From Deltaproteobacteria bacterium (GTDB lineage: Bacteria > Desulfobacterota > Desulfobacteria > Desulfobacterales > JAUVGT01), in NCBI GenBank assembly GCA_030593645.1, contig JAUVGT010000056.1, forward strand, positions 1-16,166: a DNA stretch of 16,166 nucleotides. Reading direction: 5' to 3'. Within the stretch, counting starts at the first letter, position 1. Each line of letters starts with the position of its first letter. Shown here in pieces: positions 1 through 6,995 of this stretch. A program made the position numbers and the translations under genes. Under the pieces are notes generated by a model. That model did no database searches. It worked only from the letters and a program-made list of their open reading frames with translations, and was not told the origin of the DNA.

Positions 1-33
1 TGGGAACTGTCCGCATAGCTTTAGCGGCGACGG

Positions 34-68
34 AACTTTAGTGCACTTTAGCTCACTTTAGTCACTTT
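34..68. repeat. Short imperfect tandem repeat (ACTTTAG units)
   Basis: Four consecutive units of about 10 bases share the core ACTTTAG (around 35-41, 45-51, 55-61, then a decayed ACTTTGA at 64-70). No gene is visible in 1-160. The only other structure nearby is a 5-bp hairpin, ATGGC-AGA-GCCAT, at 81-93. Function unknown; it may be the edge of a longer interspersed repeat that starts outside the window. Confidence 0.5.
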
Positions 69-102
69 GATTTATTTCTTATGGCAGAGCCATTTATCTC
101 TG

Positions 103-130
103 ACCTGGCCCAAAGGACCAGGTTTTATTT
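103..130 (+). terminator. Probable intrinsic terminator, plus strand
   Basis: ACCTGG (103-108) pairs with CCAGGT (118-123). The stem continues with two more G-C pairs past one C-A mismatch and closes on an AAA loop, and it is followed by TTTATTT. The T tract lies on the plus-strand side, so it would end a rightward transcript entering from outside the window. On the minus strand it lies 38 nt beyond the end of the flavoprotein operon but has no T tract there. Confidence 0.45.
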
Positions 131-160
131 GATGAAATAAATTAGAAATTGAGTCTACTA

Positions 161-1315
161 CTATTTCAGCGCTTCTCCGGTACCGGCAAACTCTCTGTAT
201 GGTGTTAATTGATCCAATATGACCTTATCCTCATCTGTCCCGGATTTATTGATCGCCCTTGCCACTACTTCTCCGGTTCCAGGTCCAAGCATAAAGCCCT
301 GTCCGCACATGCCTGTGGCATGCAATAAGCCTTTGACCTCTCTGTTCCAGCCCACGATCGGAAAGCCATCGGGTGTCATCGGATACAAACCCCTCCAGAC
401 CCTTCTGACTCTTAAATTCTTCAGCCTCGGTATAAGAGTGAGCATTCTGGCTGCGATCTGGGGCAGAAAAACGGAAGTCTCTCTTTTGTCCATACCGACA
501 ATCGGCGGATCGGGTGTAATACAAAAAATAACCTGCCCATGACCATTCTGATAAAAATAAAAATTCTTTGATCCCGGCTCCGGTCTCAAGTCAACAATCA
601 TGCATTTAAAAAAATTTTGTACCGGTTCTGTAATTGCGCCCTCATGTGAATCCGGTATTACCGGAATGTCAACGCCTGCAGTTTTGCAGAGTTTTCTCGA
701 ATACGCACCTGCGGCATCTACCACAACAGGCGCTTCAAATTTTTCGTTACCCGAATAAACTCCGACAGCTTTTCCCTGTTCGACAATTATTTTATCAACT
801 GTTGTATTAAACTCGAAACAGACATCTTTTTCAAGGGCTTTTCGATAGAAAGCGTTAATTGCCAATAGCGGAGAAACAGACCCGTCTTCCGGTGAAAAAG
901 TACCGCCAGTGAGATTGGTATCATTGATTCCCGGAACGATATCCTTTACCTGGTCGGAATCAATAAAATCGATATTCAGCCCATATTTTTTTTGTATGGG
1001 CAGGATACCTTTTAAAGCCTTTTCTTCTTTTTCCCTGTATACCGGAAACAGGTATCCGCCTTTCAGCCATTCGATATTATCCCCATATTTTTTTTCCCAG
1101 GTCGAAAAGACCTCAAGAGATCTGAGTCCCAGGAGGATCTTTGCAGGATCAGAATGTGTTGCCCGGACCCCGCCAATTGCGTGCTTGTTTTCACCTTGTC
1201 CGGGAGAGGGATGCTGGTCCAGTACCAGTGTTTTTATTCCCATTTTCCCCAGCGCCATTGCTGCGGGCACGCCAATCGATCCGGCACCGGCAATAATTAC
1301 ATCATATTTACTCAT
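161..1315 (-). CDS. FAD-dependent oxidoreductase, DAO family (HcnC / sarcosine oxidase beta-like)
   Basis: A 384-aa cytoplasmic flavoprotein of the D-amino-acid oxidase (DAO) superfamily, which oxidises the C-N bond of amino or imino acids. The N-terminus has the FAD dinucleotide motif GAGSIG (residues 10-15), followed by an acidic strand end (LVLDQ). The C-terminus carries the family signature MTPDGFPIVG and a glycine-rich FAD loop (MCGQGFMLGPGTGE). The length is normal for SoxB/HcnC-type subunits. The ATG at 1315 is preferred over the one at 1330 because GGGAG lies 9 nt before it. That start overlaps the stop of the upstream flavoprotein (ATGAGTAA, 8 nt), so the two are translationally coupled and probably form one complex: this subunit dehydrogenates the substrate and the partner carries electrons away. 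Candidate substrates are proline, D-proline/hydroxyproline, sarcosine or glycine; the sequence does not decide. HcnC (cyanide from glycine) is a homolog, but cyanogenesis is not implied. Confidence 0.85.
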   Translation of the reverse strand: MSKYDVIIAGAGSIGVPAAMALGKMGIKTLVLDQHPSPGQGENKHAIGGVRATHSDPAKILLGLRSLEVFSTWEKKYGDNIEWLKGGYLFPVYREKEEKALKGILPIQKKYGLNIDFIDSDQVKDIVPGINDTNLTGGTFSPEDGSVSPLLAINAFYRKALEKDVCFEFNTTVDKIIVEQGKAVGVYSGNEKFEAPVVVDAAGAYSRKLCKTAGVDIPVIPDSHEGAITEPVQNFFKCMIVDLRPEPGSKNFYFYQNGHGQVIFCITPDPPIVGMDKRETSVFLPQIAARMLTLIPRLKNLRVRRVWRGLYPMTPDGFPIVGWNREVKGLLHATGMCGQGFMLGPGTGEVVARAINKSGTDEDKVILDQLTPYREFAGTGEALK

Positions 1316-3398
1316 TTTCTTTACTCCCATCTATCCCGGCCAGAATACCCAGTGGGACTTCAACAAACAGGGGCCGATCCACCCGATCCGTGATATCTTC
1401 TAAATGAATACCTTCTTCCTGAAAAATCCGCCAAACCATCGGCCGGCATGTTTTCGAACCGCATGCCCCCATTCCCGCCCTGGTCAGCGCTTTCAGCTGA
1501 TTCATGTCTCTAATCCCGTTTTTGATTTCTGCCCTTATTTCTCCGGCACTGACCCTTTCGCACCTGCAAACCATCGCATCATCTGCTATCGGTTCTTTCA
1601 GGTTAAAAAGTACAGGCTCTGCAGCACTTTCCTGCATAAGAATCCCGATTGCTTTTTTTGCGATTTCTTTTTCAACCTGTACCTGCACGAGAAGAGTACC
1701 GGGATGTTTCTTTTTGTTTGCTACAACCCGTTTTACAGGATAAATTCCTAATAACTTTCCATCTGAATCAGTAATGGTTATATTTTTTCCTTTGGTAACC
1801 TTTTCTCTCCGAATTTCATAGGGAAGCGTAATCGTTGGCCGATCCGGATCTTTTCGATAATCCACCAGGGAGACGGCCAGTCCCGGACAAACCGCAACAC
1901 AGGCCATGCATCCTTCACATTTATCTTTTTCCGTCATATACGGCAGCCCTGTAATTGCATCATGTTCTGTCCGGATTATATTTTCAGGACATACAGAAGT
2001 ACAAGGATTACAGGGCACTTCCTGAAAACAGTGAAATACAGGCAATACACCTGTTGTTTCTTCAGGAGGACTGACGGCAACAGGTTTCCCCGGTTTTGAT
2101 TTCAATATCCCGGCTTTTTCATCCCACTCTGCGGGTATCTCCTGATCAAATTTCCCAAGGGATTTTGCGATTTTCAGCCCTTCGATTTTACCGGTAAACA
2201 TGGCCGCGGATGCCTCTGCGATTTCCTGTGCGTCGCCCGCTGAGTATACATCCATACCCCATTCTTTGGCTTTTAGATGAAATTCATTAACTTCTGCCAG
2301 CCCGACAGCAATTAAAAGTGTATCGACTTCAAACGTTTTTTCTGTGCCGGGCACAATCTTCCAGTTGTTATCCAGTTCAGCTATGGTGACCGATTCCACA
2401 TTTTCTTTGCCATTTGCTGAGACAATGGTATGGCTCGTATAGACAGGCACTCCTAACCGAATCAGCTTATCCGCGTGTACTTTATATCCCCCGACATTCG
2501 GCAGCGCTTCGATAAGCGCTATCACATCAATTCCTGCCTGGATTGCGTGATATCCTGCGATTAAGCCGACATTCCCGCCGCCGACAATGAATACTTTTTC
2601 GGAAGATTTCACAAGGTCCCTGTTCACAAGTGTTTGAAAAGCACCTGCACCATATACCCCGGGCAGTGTATTCCCGGGGAAGGCAAGCATTTTCTCTCTT
2701 GCCCCTGTAGCAACAAGGATTTTTTCGGGTCTGATTTTTCGATATCCCCCATCGGTAACAACCCCGACAATTTCATCGGAAAAAACTCCAACTGCCGTGG
2801 TTTCGAGCCACACTTCAACCGATTCAAGTTCATCCAGATTTTCCTGAATGATTTCCGCTATTTTGAACCCCCGGGTCCCTGCGTATGAATCTTCAACAGA
2901 CCCGAAGAACTTATGAGTCTGAAGTACAAGTTTTCCACCCAGCCTGTCTTTATCATCGATCAGCAGAGTTTCAATTCCCAGTTTTCCCAATTCAACCGCT
3001 GCTGACAAACCAGCCGGCCCTCCTCCGATTATGAGTACTTCCACATCTTTAATGATGTCCTTTTTTGCGGTAACAGGATCATCTTCCCAGGGAAGTCTGG
3101 GAAGCCCTTCGACACTCTGTACAACCATCCCGGGTTTTAGAGGAGTCATGCATGATTTCACGGGAAGATTATCCGCAAACACAAGACATTGAGAGCACTG
3201 ACCGTTCGCACAATACATGCCCTGTGGACTGTTGTCCCTGGCATGGTGCCCAAATATCTTAATGTTGTTTGCAAAAAGAGCGGAAGAGATCATTTCTCCC
3301 TCATACCCTTTTAATTTTTCATTATTCCAGAAAAATTCAATCTCATTTCTTTCCGGAATTTCAAGGATCGGATGTTTTGTTATTCTGTTTTGAGCCAT
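1308..3398 (-). CDS. Multi-cluster iron-sulfur flavoprotein (HcnA/HcnB, SoxA-like fusion)
   Basis: A 696-aa electron-transfer subunit. Domains in order: an N-terminal [2Fe-2S] ferredoxin-like domain (Cys63, 68, 71, 83); an FAD-binding Rossmann motif GGGPAG (125-130); an NAD(P)-type motif GGGNVG (273-278); the FAD-closing AGDA near residue 388; a dicluster ferredoxin segment (Cys457, 463, 466, 470 and Cys494, 497, 500, 504); and a BFD-like C-terminal [2Fe-2S] domain (Cys611, 613, 646, 651). In the cyanide synthase family the ferredoxin part (HcnA) and flavoprotein part (HcnB) are separate; here they are fused, with an extra ferredoxin insert. The ATG at 3398 is chosen because GGGA sits 6 nt upstream; a TTG at 3410 and an ATG at 3404 are possible but badly spaced. 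It lies 16 nt after the regulator gene and overlaps the DAO gene, so the three form an operon. By analogy with archaeal dye-linked proline dehydrogenase complexes it could pass electrons to NAD or a ferredoxin. Confidence 0.85.
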   Translation of the reverse strand: MAQNRITKHPILEIPERNEIEFFWNNEKLKGYEGEMISSALFANNIKIFGHHARDNSPQGMYCANGQCSQCLVFADNLPVKSCMTPLKPGMVVQSVEGLPRLPWEDDPVTAKKDIIKDVEVLIIGGGPAGLSAAVELGKLGIETLLIDDKDRLGGKLVLQTHKFFGSVEDSYAGTRGFKIAEIIQENLDELESVEVWLETTAVGVFSDEIVGVVTDGGYRKIRPEKILVATGAREKMLAFPGNTLPGVYGAGAFQTLVNRDLVKSSEKVFIVGGGNVGLIAGYHAIQAGIDVIALIEALPNVGGYKVHADKLIRLGVPVYTSHTIVSANGKENVESVTIAELDNNWKIVPGTEKTFEVDTLLIAVGLAEVNEFHLKAKEWGMDVYSAGDAQEIAEASAAMFTGKIEGLKIAKSLGKFDQEIPAEWDEKAGILKSKPGKPVAVSPPEETTGVLPVFHCFQEVPCNPCTSVCPENIIRTEHDAITGLPYMTEKDKCEGCMACVAVCPGLAVSLVDYRKDPDRPTITLPYEIRREKVTKGKNITITDSDGKLLGIYPVKRVVANKKKHPGTLLVQVQVEKEIAKKAIGILMQESAAEPVLFNLKEPIADDAMVCRCERVSAGEIRAEIKNGIRDMNQLKALTRAGMGACGSKTCRPMVWRIFQEEGIHLEDITDRVDRPLFVEVPLGILAGIDGSKENE

Positions 3399-3414
3399 AT
3401 TCATTCCCAATGCT

Positions 3415-4131
3415 TTAATTAACTTCCCTTCTCACCATATAATGATTAAATCTCAGTATATGTTTTCTCGCCAGATCTCTGGCTTCGTCGGAATCTTTAT
3501 TTTCGACAGCTTTAACAATTTCACAAAGATCCTGGTAATTTTCTTTGAGTTCACGTTCTTTCATATTAAGAAAATTTTCATAATAGCGATCAATGTTATC
3601 ATGTACTGTATGGTGCAACGAAACATAAACCGGATTTTCAGTAATTTCAGCCAGGGTGAGATGAACTTTCTTATCGACTTCGATGAACTCGTTTTGAAAA
3701 TCATTCCCCTTTTCAGAATACTTCTTTGCCTCAATAAGCAAATCATTCAATTTCACAATATCATCCGGCTTTGCTCTTTCTGCGGCAAGTGACGCAATCC
3801 TTCCTTCAACACCTTCACGGAATTCAGCGAGATGACGCAGAGAAATCTTTTGATATCGTATAAGAAGGGCAAGACTTTCATTCACCTGATCAAAAGTGAT
3901 ATCCTTTACAACCGCACCGCCTCCAACTCCTAATTTAATTTCGATAAGGCCTTTGTGTTCAAGTACTCTCAGGGCTTCCCGCAGAGTACCCCTGCTGACT
4001 TGCATCATGTCCTTTAATTCTCTTTCAGGCGGAAGCATTTCACCGGCTTTTAGCTTCCCGGAGAGAATAATCTCCTGTACCTGGTCGACCACATCCTGAA
4101 AGATTCTGTTTTGTTTTGCTGCTCTAAACAT
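3415..4131 (-). CDS. GntR-family transcriptional regulator, FadR subfamily (FCD domain), no. 1
   Basis: A 238-aa DNA-binding regulator. The winged helix (residues about 10-75) has the family core LPPERELKDMMQVSRGTLRE and a glycine-rich wing (GVGGGAVV). The C-terminal all-helical FCD ligand domain has Asp153 and His157 (DKKVH) and His224, three of the usual metal or ligand positions; the His normally found in the third helix is not evident. The ATG at 4131 gives a normal FadR N-terminus. A TTG at 4182 or ATG at 4179 would add 16-17 unlikely residues. It is the first gene of the left operon and faces a perfect AATGGT/ACCATT palindrome over its own promoter, so autoregulation is likely. The effector is probably an amino or imino acid handled by the two downstream flavoproteins (inference). 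An identical half-site at the right edge of the window suggests a second target. Confidence 0.9.
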   Translation of the reverse strand: MFRAAKQNRIFQDVVDQVQEIILSGKLKAGEMLPPERELKDMMQVSRGTLREALRVLEHKGLIEIKLGVGGGAVVKDITFDQVNESLALLIRYQKISLRHLAEFREGVEGRIASLAAERAKPDDIVKLNDLLIEAKKYSEKGNDFQNEFIEVDKKVHLTLAEITENPVYVSLHHTVHDNIDRYYENFLNMKERELKENYQDLCEIVKAVENKDSDEARDLARKHILRFNHYMVRREVN

Positions 4132-4236
4132 AAGGTTTTTCTCAACATTTCCAGTACAAATCAATTTAAGGGAACGCATCAAGCTCTATACAATTCGTCT
4201 TTGCTTGATAAAGGACAATCCGTTTTTTTTCGATCC

Positions 4237-4253
4237 TAATGGTTTAACCATTA
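4237..4253. promoter_or_regulatory. FadR-type operator palindrome
   Basis: TAATGGTTTAACCATTA is a perfect dyad: 8-bp arms around one central base. The TGGTnnnACCA core is the classical layout of FadR-subfamily operators. It overlaps the last bases of the minus-strand -10 box and the expected transcription start, so bound protein would repress the flavoprotein operon. The same half-site recurs at 16091-16105. The proposed ligand is the regulator encoded immediately downstream on the minus strand. Confidence 0.75.
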
Positions 4254-4279
4254 TAATTAATCGCCAGTAGAATTGTCAA
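4250..4279 (-). promoter_or_regulatory. Sigma-70-type promoter of the left flavoprotein operon
   Basis: On the minus strand TTGACA (4274-4279) and TATAAT (4250-4255) are both exact consensus and are separated by 18 nt. The -10 box runs straight into the operator (TATAAT followed by GGTTAAACCATT). Transcription would start near 4243, leaving a leader of roughly 110 nt before the regulator's ATG. Confidence 0.7.
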
Positions 4280-4299
4280 GATAATTTTAGACTATCTGC

Positions 4300-4328
4300 T
4301 TGACTATTTATTTCATAAATTTTAGTTT
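4300..4328 (+). promoter_or_regulatory. Possible proC promoter
   Basis: TTGACT (4300-4305), 17 nt, then TAGTTT (4323-4328). The -35 box is good and the -10 box weak. A start near 4335 would leave a short leader containing the ribosome binding site AAGGAG (4346-4351). It does not overlap the operator at 4237-4253, so proC may be constitutive or only indirectly affected by the regulator. Confidence 0.3.
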
Positions 4329-4358
4329 GTTTTTTTCATTTAGTTAAGGAGTTTTATA

Positions 4359-5213
4359 ATGTTAAACAGTAAAAAAATCGGGATCATCGGTACCGGCAAC
4401 ATGGGAGAAGCGCTCATCAGTGGACTAATCAGTTCAGGCTCGTCCACATCAGAAAAAATAATCTGTTCTGATGCGAGTGAAGATAAATTAGAATCGATAA
4501 AAGAAAAATTTAATGTCGCTACCACAACTGACAATCTTGAAGTGGTGAAAACCTCAGATATCATTTTATACGCCATTAAACCTCAAATTATGGCCCAGGT
4601 GTTAAGGGAAACAGCCCCGTACCTGGATATGTCAAAACTGATTATTTCGATTGCTGCAGGAGTACCGCTGGCCGCGATCGAATCATGCTTAAATAAGGAT
4701 TTAAGATTGATCCGTGTCATGCCCAATGTCGCAGTTGCTGTCAATGAAGGCGCGTCAGCCATTGCGGCCGGTGAACACACACATAAAGAAGATATTCAAC
4801 TGGCCATGTCGATCTTCAATTCCGTTGGAAAATGCATTTTTCTACACGAAAACAATCTGATGGATGCCATTACCGGTCTTTCCGGCAGCGGCCCGGCTTA
4901 TATTTTTTTGATCGTTGACGCCCTTGCGGATGCAGGTGTAAAAATGGGACTCTCCAGGCAGGATGCTCTATCCCTGTCCTCCCAGACTGTTCTCGGTGCA
5001 GCAAAGCTCTTAATCGAAACAAAAATTCATCCGGGCCAGCTTAAAGATACGGTCACATCTCCCGGTGGTACCGCGATTGCCGGTCTTCATACTCTTGAAA
5101 AGGGTGGGTTACGTACAACCCTGATCAATGCGGTGGAAGCGGCTACGTTAAGATCTGTTGAGTTAGGTGAGATGATGATTAAGAATTTTGCCAATGGAGA
5201 AAAAAAGAAATGA
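4359..5213 (+). CDS. proC: Pyrroline-5-carboxylate reductase
   Basis: A 284-aa cytoplasmic enzyme that reduces 1-pyrroline-5-carboxylate to L-proline with NAD(P)H. The N-terminal Rossmann motif GTGNMG is at residues 11-16, RVMPNVA (119-125) and SGSGPAY (175-181) follow, and the family signature TSPGGTAIAGLHTLEKGG lies at about 233-250 in the C-terminal dimerisation domain. Length is typical (about 270-285). The start is supported by AAGGAG 7 nt before the ATG. It is divergent from the regulator/flavoprotein operon. With hydroxyproline dehydratase in the same window it has an evident role beyond biosynthesis: HypD produces 1-pyrroline-5-carboxylate, which ProC would reduce to proline. This HypD/ProC pairing is the known anaerobic hydroxyproline route. 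No terminator is evident after the stop; an inverted-repeat element begins 60 nt downstream. Confidence 0.97.
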   Translation: MLNSKKIGIIGTGNMGEALISGLISSGSSTSEKIICSDASEDKLESIKEKFNVATTTDNLEVVKTSDIILYAIKPQIMAQVLRETAPYLDMSKLIISIAAGVPLAAIESCLNKDLRLIRVMPNVAVAVNEGASAIAAGEHTHKEDIQLAMSIFNSVGKCIFLHENNLMDAITGLSGSGPAYIFLIVDALADAGVKMGLSRQDALSLSSQTVLGAAKLLIETKIHPGQLKDTVTSPGGTAIAGLHTLEKGGLRTTLINAVEAATLRSVELGEMMIKNFANGEKKK

Positions 5214-5273
5214 GCCTGGAATTCTCAAATGCCCCGCTGGTCCAAAACCGTAAAATTTCCGATTATCACATTT

Positions 5274-5471
5274 GATGGTTTCGTAAAAAGTCCGAATTAG
5301 ACGGTTTCGTAAAAGGTTCAAATTCAAGGCGTGCAAATTTCGTAATCATGAAGCGTACTTATAGGACCCGCCCTGTTAAATCTGTCTTTTTATTTAACAG
5401 GGGAGTTGAATGATTTCGAAATGCAGCACAACGCAGAAGTTGGCCCGCCTACGGCGGATTACGAGACCGTC
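5274..5471. mobile_element. MITE-like inverted-repeat element, copy A (198 bp, variant)
   Basis: It begins GATGGTTTCGTAAAAAGTCC and ends in GAGACCGTC. A 26-bp tandem duplication lies at the left end (GATGG-type then GACGG-type unit). The interior matches the copies at 8940 and 9437, but about 40 bp differ at the loop, where CCCTGTTAAAT (5371-5381) and ATTTAACAGGG (5392-5402) form an extra 11-bp hairpin. The right end is replaced by a CCGCC-TAC-GGCGG hairpin as in the short copy at 6043. ACATTT flanks both sides (5268-5273 and 5472-5477), the look of a target-site duplication. It has no coding capacity. Confidence 0.65.
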
Positions 5472-5532
5472 ACATTTAACCTATAGATATAATTGCATTT
5501 ATAACCAATCTTGATTTTGGTCCCTTTAGTGC

Positions 5533-5560
5533 TTGACTTTTACCGGCATTCCTATATTGT
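5533..5560 (+). promoter_or_regulatory. Possible promoter of the cold-shock pseudogene
   Basis: TTGACT (5533-5538), 16 nt, TATTGT (5555-5560). A start near 5567 would give a leader of about 124 nt before the ATG at 5691. Long 5' leaders are typical of cspA-family mRNAs. No coding region is visible between 5472 and 5690. Confidence 0.35.
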
Positions 5561-5690
5561 AGGCGGGCTGGCACTGCTTTATGTGAAGTGCATAGGTTTT
5601 GTCCTCAAGGTGTATATCCTCGACAACAAAAGTGGCTTTACCCTTAAATCCGATATTATTTTTTTATTTCTACAACAGGAGATTACCAAT

Positions 5691-5889
5691 ATGGATCACG
5701 GTATCGTAAAATGGTTTGATAGTGCAAAAGGCCTTAAATTTATCGAACAGGGAGACGGGAAAGATGTATTGGCGCATCACATCGGCGCCTTCCATGTAAC
5801 AGGTTTAAATCTGTGAATGAAGCGGTTATTCGTTTGTTATCGAAAGAGGTCGGAAGGGGCTTTCAGCAGCAAATGTAACCGCGCAATAA
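5691..5889 (+). pseudogene. Cold-shock domain protein (CspA family), frameshifted
   Basis: Cold-shock proteins are about 67-aa single-domain RNA chaperones. The reading frame from ATG 5691 (AGGAG a few nt upstream) gives MDHGIVKWFDSAKGLKFIEQ and DGKDVLAHH, clearly CspA-like, but stops at 5814-5816 after 41 residues. The sequence then continues in a second frame as FKSVNE (from 5804) and in a third as IERGRKGLSAANVTAQ ending at TAA 5887-5889. Two small deletions, near 5804-5806 and 5822, explain this. The total length, 199 nt, is what an intact gene of about 66 codons would occupy. The RNP1 motif is also altered (KGLKFI instead of KGFGFI), so decay includes missense changes. It keeps a promoter-like sequence and a terminator, so it may still be transcribed. 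Confidence 0.85.
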
Positions 5890-5943
5890 TTAACCGTTTT
5901 ATATACTTTAAAAAAGTCATCTTGGTGACTTGAAAAATTAAAG

Positions 5944-5976
5944 TCTCTGGGCGGGATACCGTTCAGGGATTTTTTG
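5944..5976 (+). terminator. Intrinsic terminator after the cold-shock pseudogene
   Basis: TCTCTGGGCGG (5944-5954) pairs with CCGTTCAGGGA (5959-5969) over 11 positions, with G-U wobbles, around a GATA loop. TTTTTTGTTTTT follows. A second small dyad, AAGTCA/TGACTT (5914-5919 and 5926-5931), lies upstream without a plus-strand T tract. Confidence 0.7.
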
Positions 5977-5996
5977 TTTTTGCGAAAACCCATCTG

Positions 5997-6025
5997 TTGC
6001 CCCATAAAAAAATCGTCTCTGTAAA
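5997..6025 (+). promoter_or_regulatory. Possible promoter of the headgroup cassette
   Basis: TTGCCC (5997-6002), 17 nt, TGTAAA (6020-6025). Both boxes are partial matches. It is the best candidate between the terminator at 5944 and the first cassette gene, and would place the short inverted-repeat element at 6043-6109 in the mRNA leader. Confidence 0.22.
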
Positions 6026-6042
6026 AAATCGTAATTTTACGT

Positions 6043-6109
6043 GATGGTCTCGTAAAAAGTCCGAATTAAACGGTTTCGTAATCCGCCGTAGGCGGATTAC
6101 GAAACCGTC
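6043..6109. mobile_element. MITE-like element, short copy D with long hairpin
   Basis: It shares the left end of the family (GATGGTCTCGTAAAAAGTCC) and ends CGAAACCGTC, but the central part is missing. Positions 6070-6087 and 6091-6108 form a perfect 18-bp stem (ACGGTTTCGTAATCCGCC and its complement) with a 3-nt loop. The hairpin ends 27 nt before the nucleotidyltransferase ATG, so it would be a stable structure just upstream of that gene's ribosome binding site. No flanking direct repeat is seen. Confidence 0.6.
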
Positions 6110-6134
6110 AAACTTAATGAAAAAAAGGAGGTAC

Positions 6135-6995
6135 ATGCTAAACAACAGCCATTATATTAAAGAACGTGTAACAACCGCCCTGCTCCTTGCAGCGGGTACA
6201 GGAAACCGTCTGTACCCACTGACGCAAAATTCTCCCAAATGCCTTACAATGGTTAATGAAACTTCCATACTGGAGCGATTGATCTCCAGCCTGAATCAAC
6301 ATGGTTTCAAACGCCTGGTTGTGGTCACGGGTCACCTGGAAAACTGTATTCGAAAGTTTTTGGGAAACAGGGCCGGTAACCTGACTATTGAATATGTTTT
6401 TAGCCCGCTATATAATACAACCAATAACATATATTCGCTATGGATGGCCCGGAAAATTATTAATGAGCCTTTTTTGCTGATTGAAAACGACATTGTTTTT
6501 GACCCGTCTTTATTGACTGGCATGCTTTCTCCAGGCAGGATTGCGGTTGCACGCATGCAGCCATGGCTAAATGGTTCCACGGTCACAATTAATCAATTGA
6601 ACAAGGTTGTTGCATTCCATAGCGATGCTGCCGACTCTTCAGATGAGATAAGATATAAGACCGTCAATATTTACAGCCTTTCTCTCTCTTCATGGCATAA
6701 GGTTGTCGAAAAACTGAATCAGTATATTTTGGCAGGTAGAGTAAACGACTATTACGAAGCCGTATTTGGCCAAATGGTGGCTGAAAAGCGCTTATCATTT
6801 CAAACCGTTTTTTTTGACGGTAAACCGTGGTATGAAATTGACACCATAGAGGATCTTGTGTCAGCTGAAAGGATGTTTTCTTCAAAATTCCGTGAAACAT
6901 TCCCGGTTCATGGCATGGATACTCATGGTTTAAAAGATACAGGCCTGCCCCCCCGCAAGGCAGACTTGAAGGAAAGTGTTCATGGCACAGTCTGA
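6135..6995 (+). CDS. LicC-like nucleotidyltransferase (phosphocholine/aminoalkyl-phosphate cytidylyltransferase family)
   Basis: A 286-aa sugar-phosphate-type nucleotidyltransferase, predicted to couple CTP with a small phosphorylated or phosphonate alcohol or amine. The nucleotide-binding signature LAAGTGNRLYPLT is at residues 18-30, with Pro34-Lys35 (SPKCL). Asp119 (IENDIVFD) is the expected metal ligand. NNIYSLWMAR (97-106), TVNIYSLS and WYEIDTIED (232-240) match features of LicC, the CTP:phosphocholine cytidylyltransferase. The C-terminal ~35 residues look like a non-conserved tail. The ATG at 6135 directly follows AGGAGG, with short spacing; an ATG at 6117 lacks any such site. It overlaps the next gene by 14 nt. 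In other bacteria LicC-like and aminotransferase-like domains occur fused (PntC of phosphonate pathways), which supports a joint role with the next gene. The exact substrate is unknown. Confidence 0.85.
   Translation: MLNNSHYIKERVTTALLLAAGTGNRLYPLTQNSPKCLTMVNETSILERLISSLNQHGFKRLVVVTGHLENCIRKFLGNRAGNLTIEYVFSPLYNTTNNIYSLWMARKIINEPFLLIENDIVFDPSLLTGMLSPGRIAVARMQPWLNGSTVTINQLNKVVAFHSDAADSSDEIRYKTVNIYSLSLSSWHKVVEKLNQYILAGRVNDYYEAVFGQMVAEKRLSFQTVFFDGKPWYEIDTIEDLVSAERMFSSKFRETFPVHGMDTHGLKDTGLPPRKADLKESVHGTV

Noticed and set aside
161..3398. Hydrogen cyanide synthase (hcnABC)
   Set aside because: The subunits share domains with HcnA/B/C, but the fused, ferredoxin-enriched architecture and the imino-acid gene context fit an amino/imino-acid dehydrogenase better. 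Cyanogenesis cannot be claimed.
5511..5816. A 101-codon plus-strand reading frame starting at 5511
   Set aside because: Only its last 41 codons, from ATG 5691 with a good ribosome binding site, resemble a protein (CspA). The first 60 codons are the untranslated leader read through.
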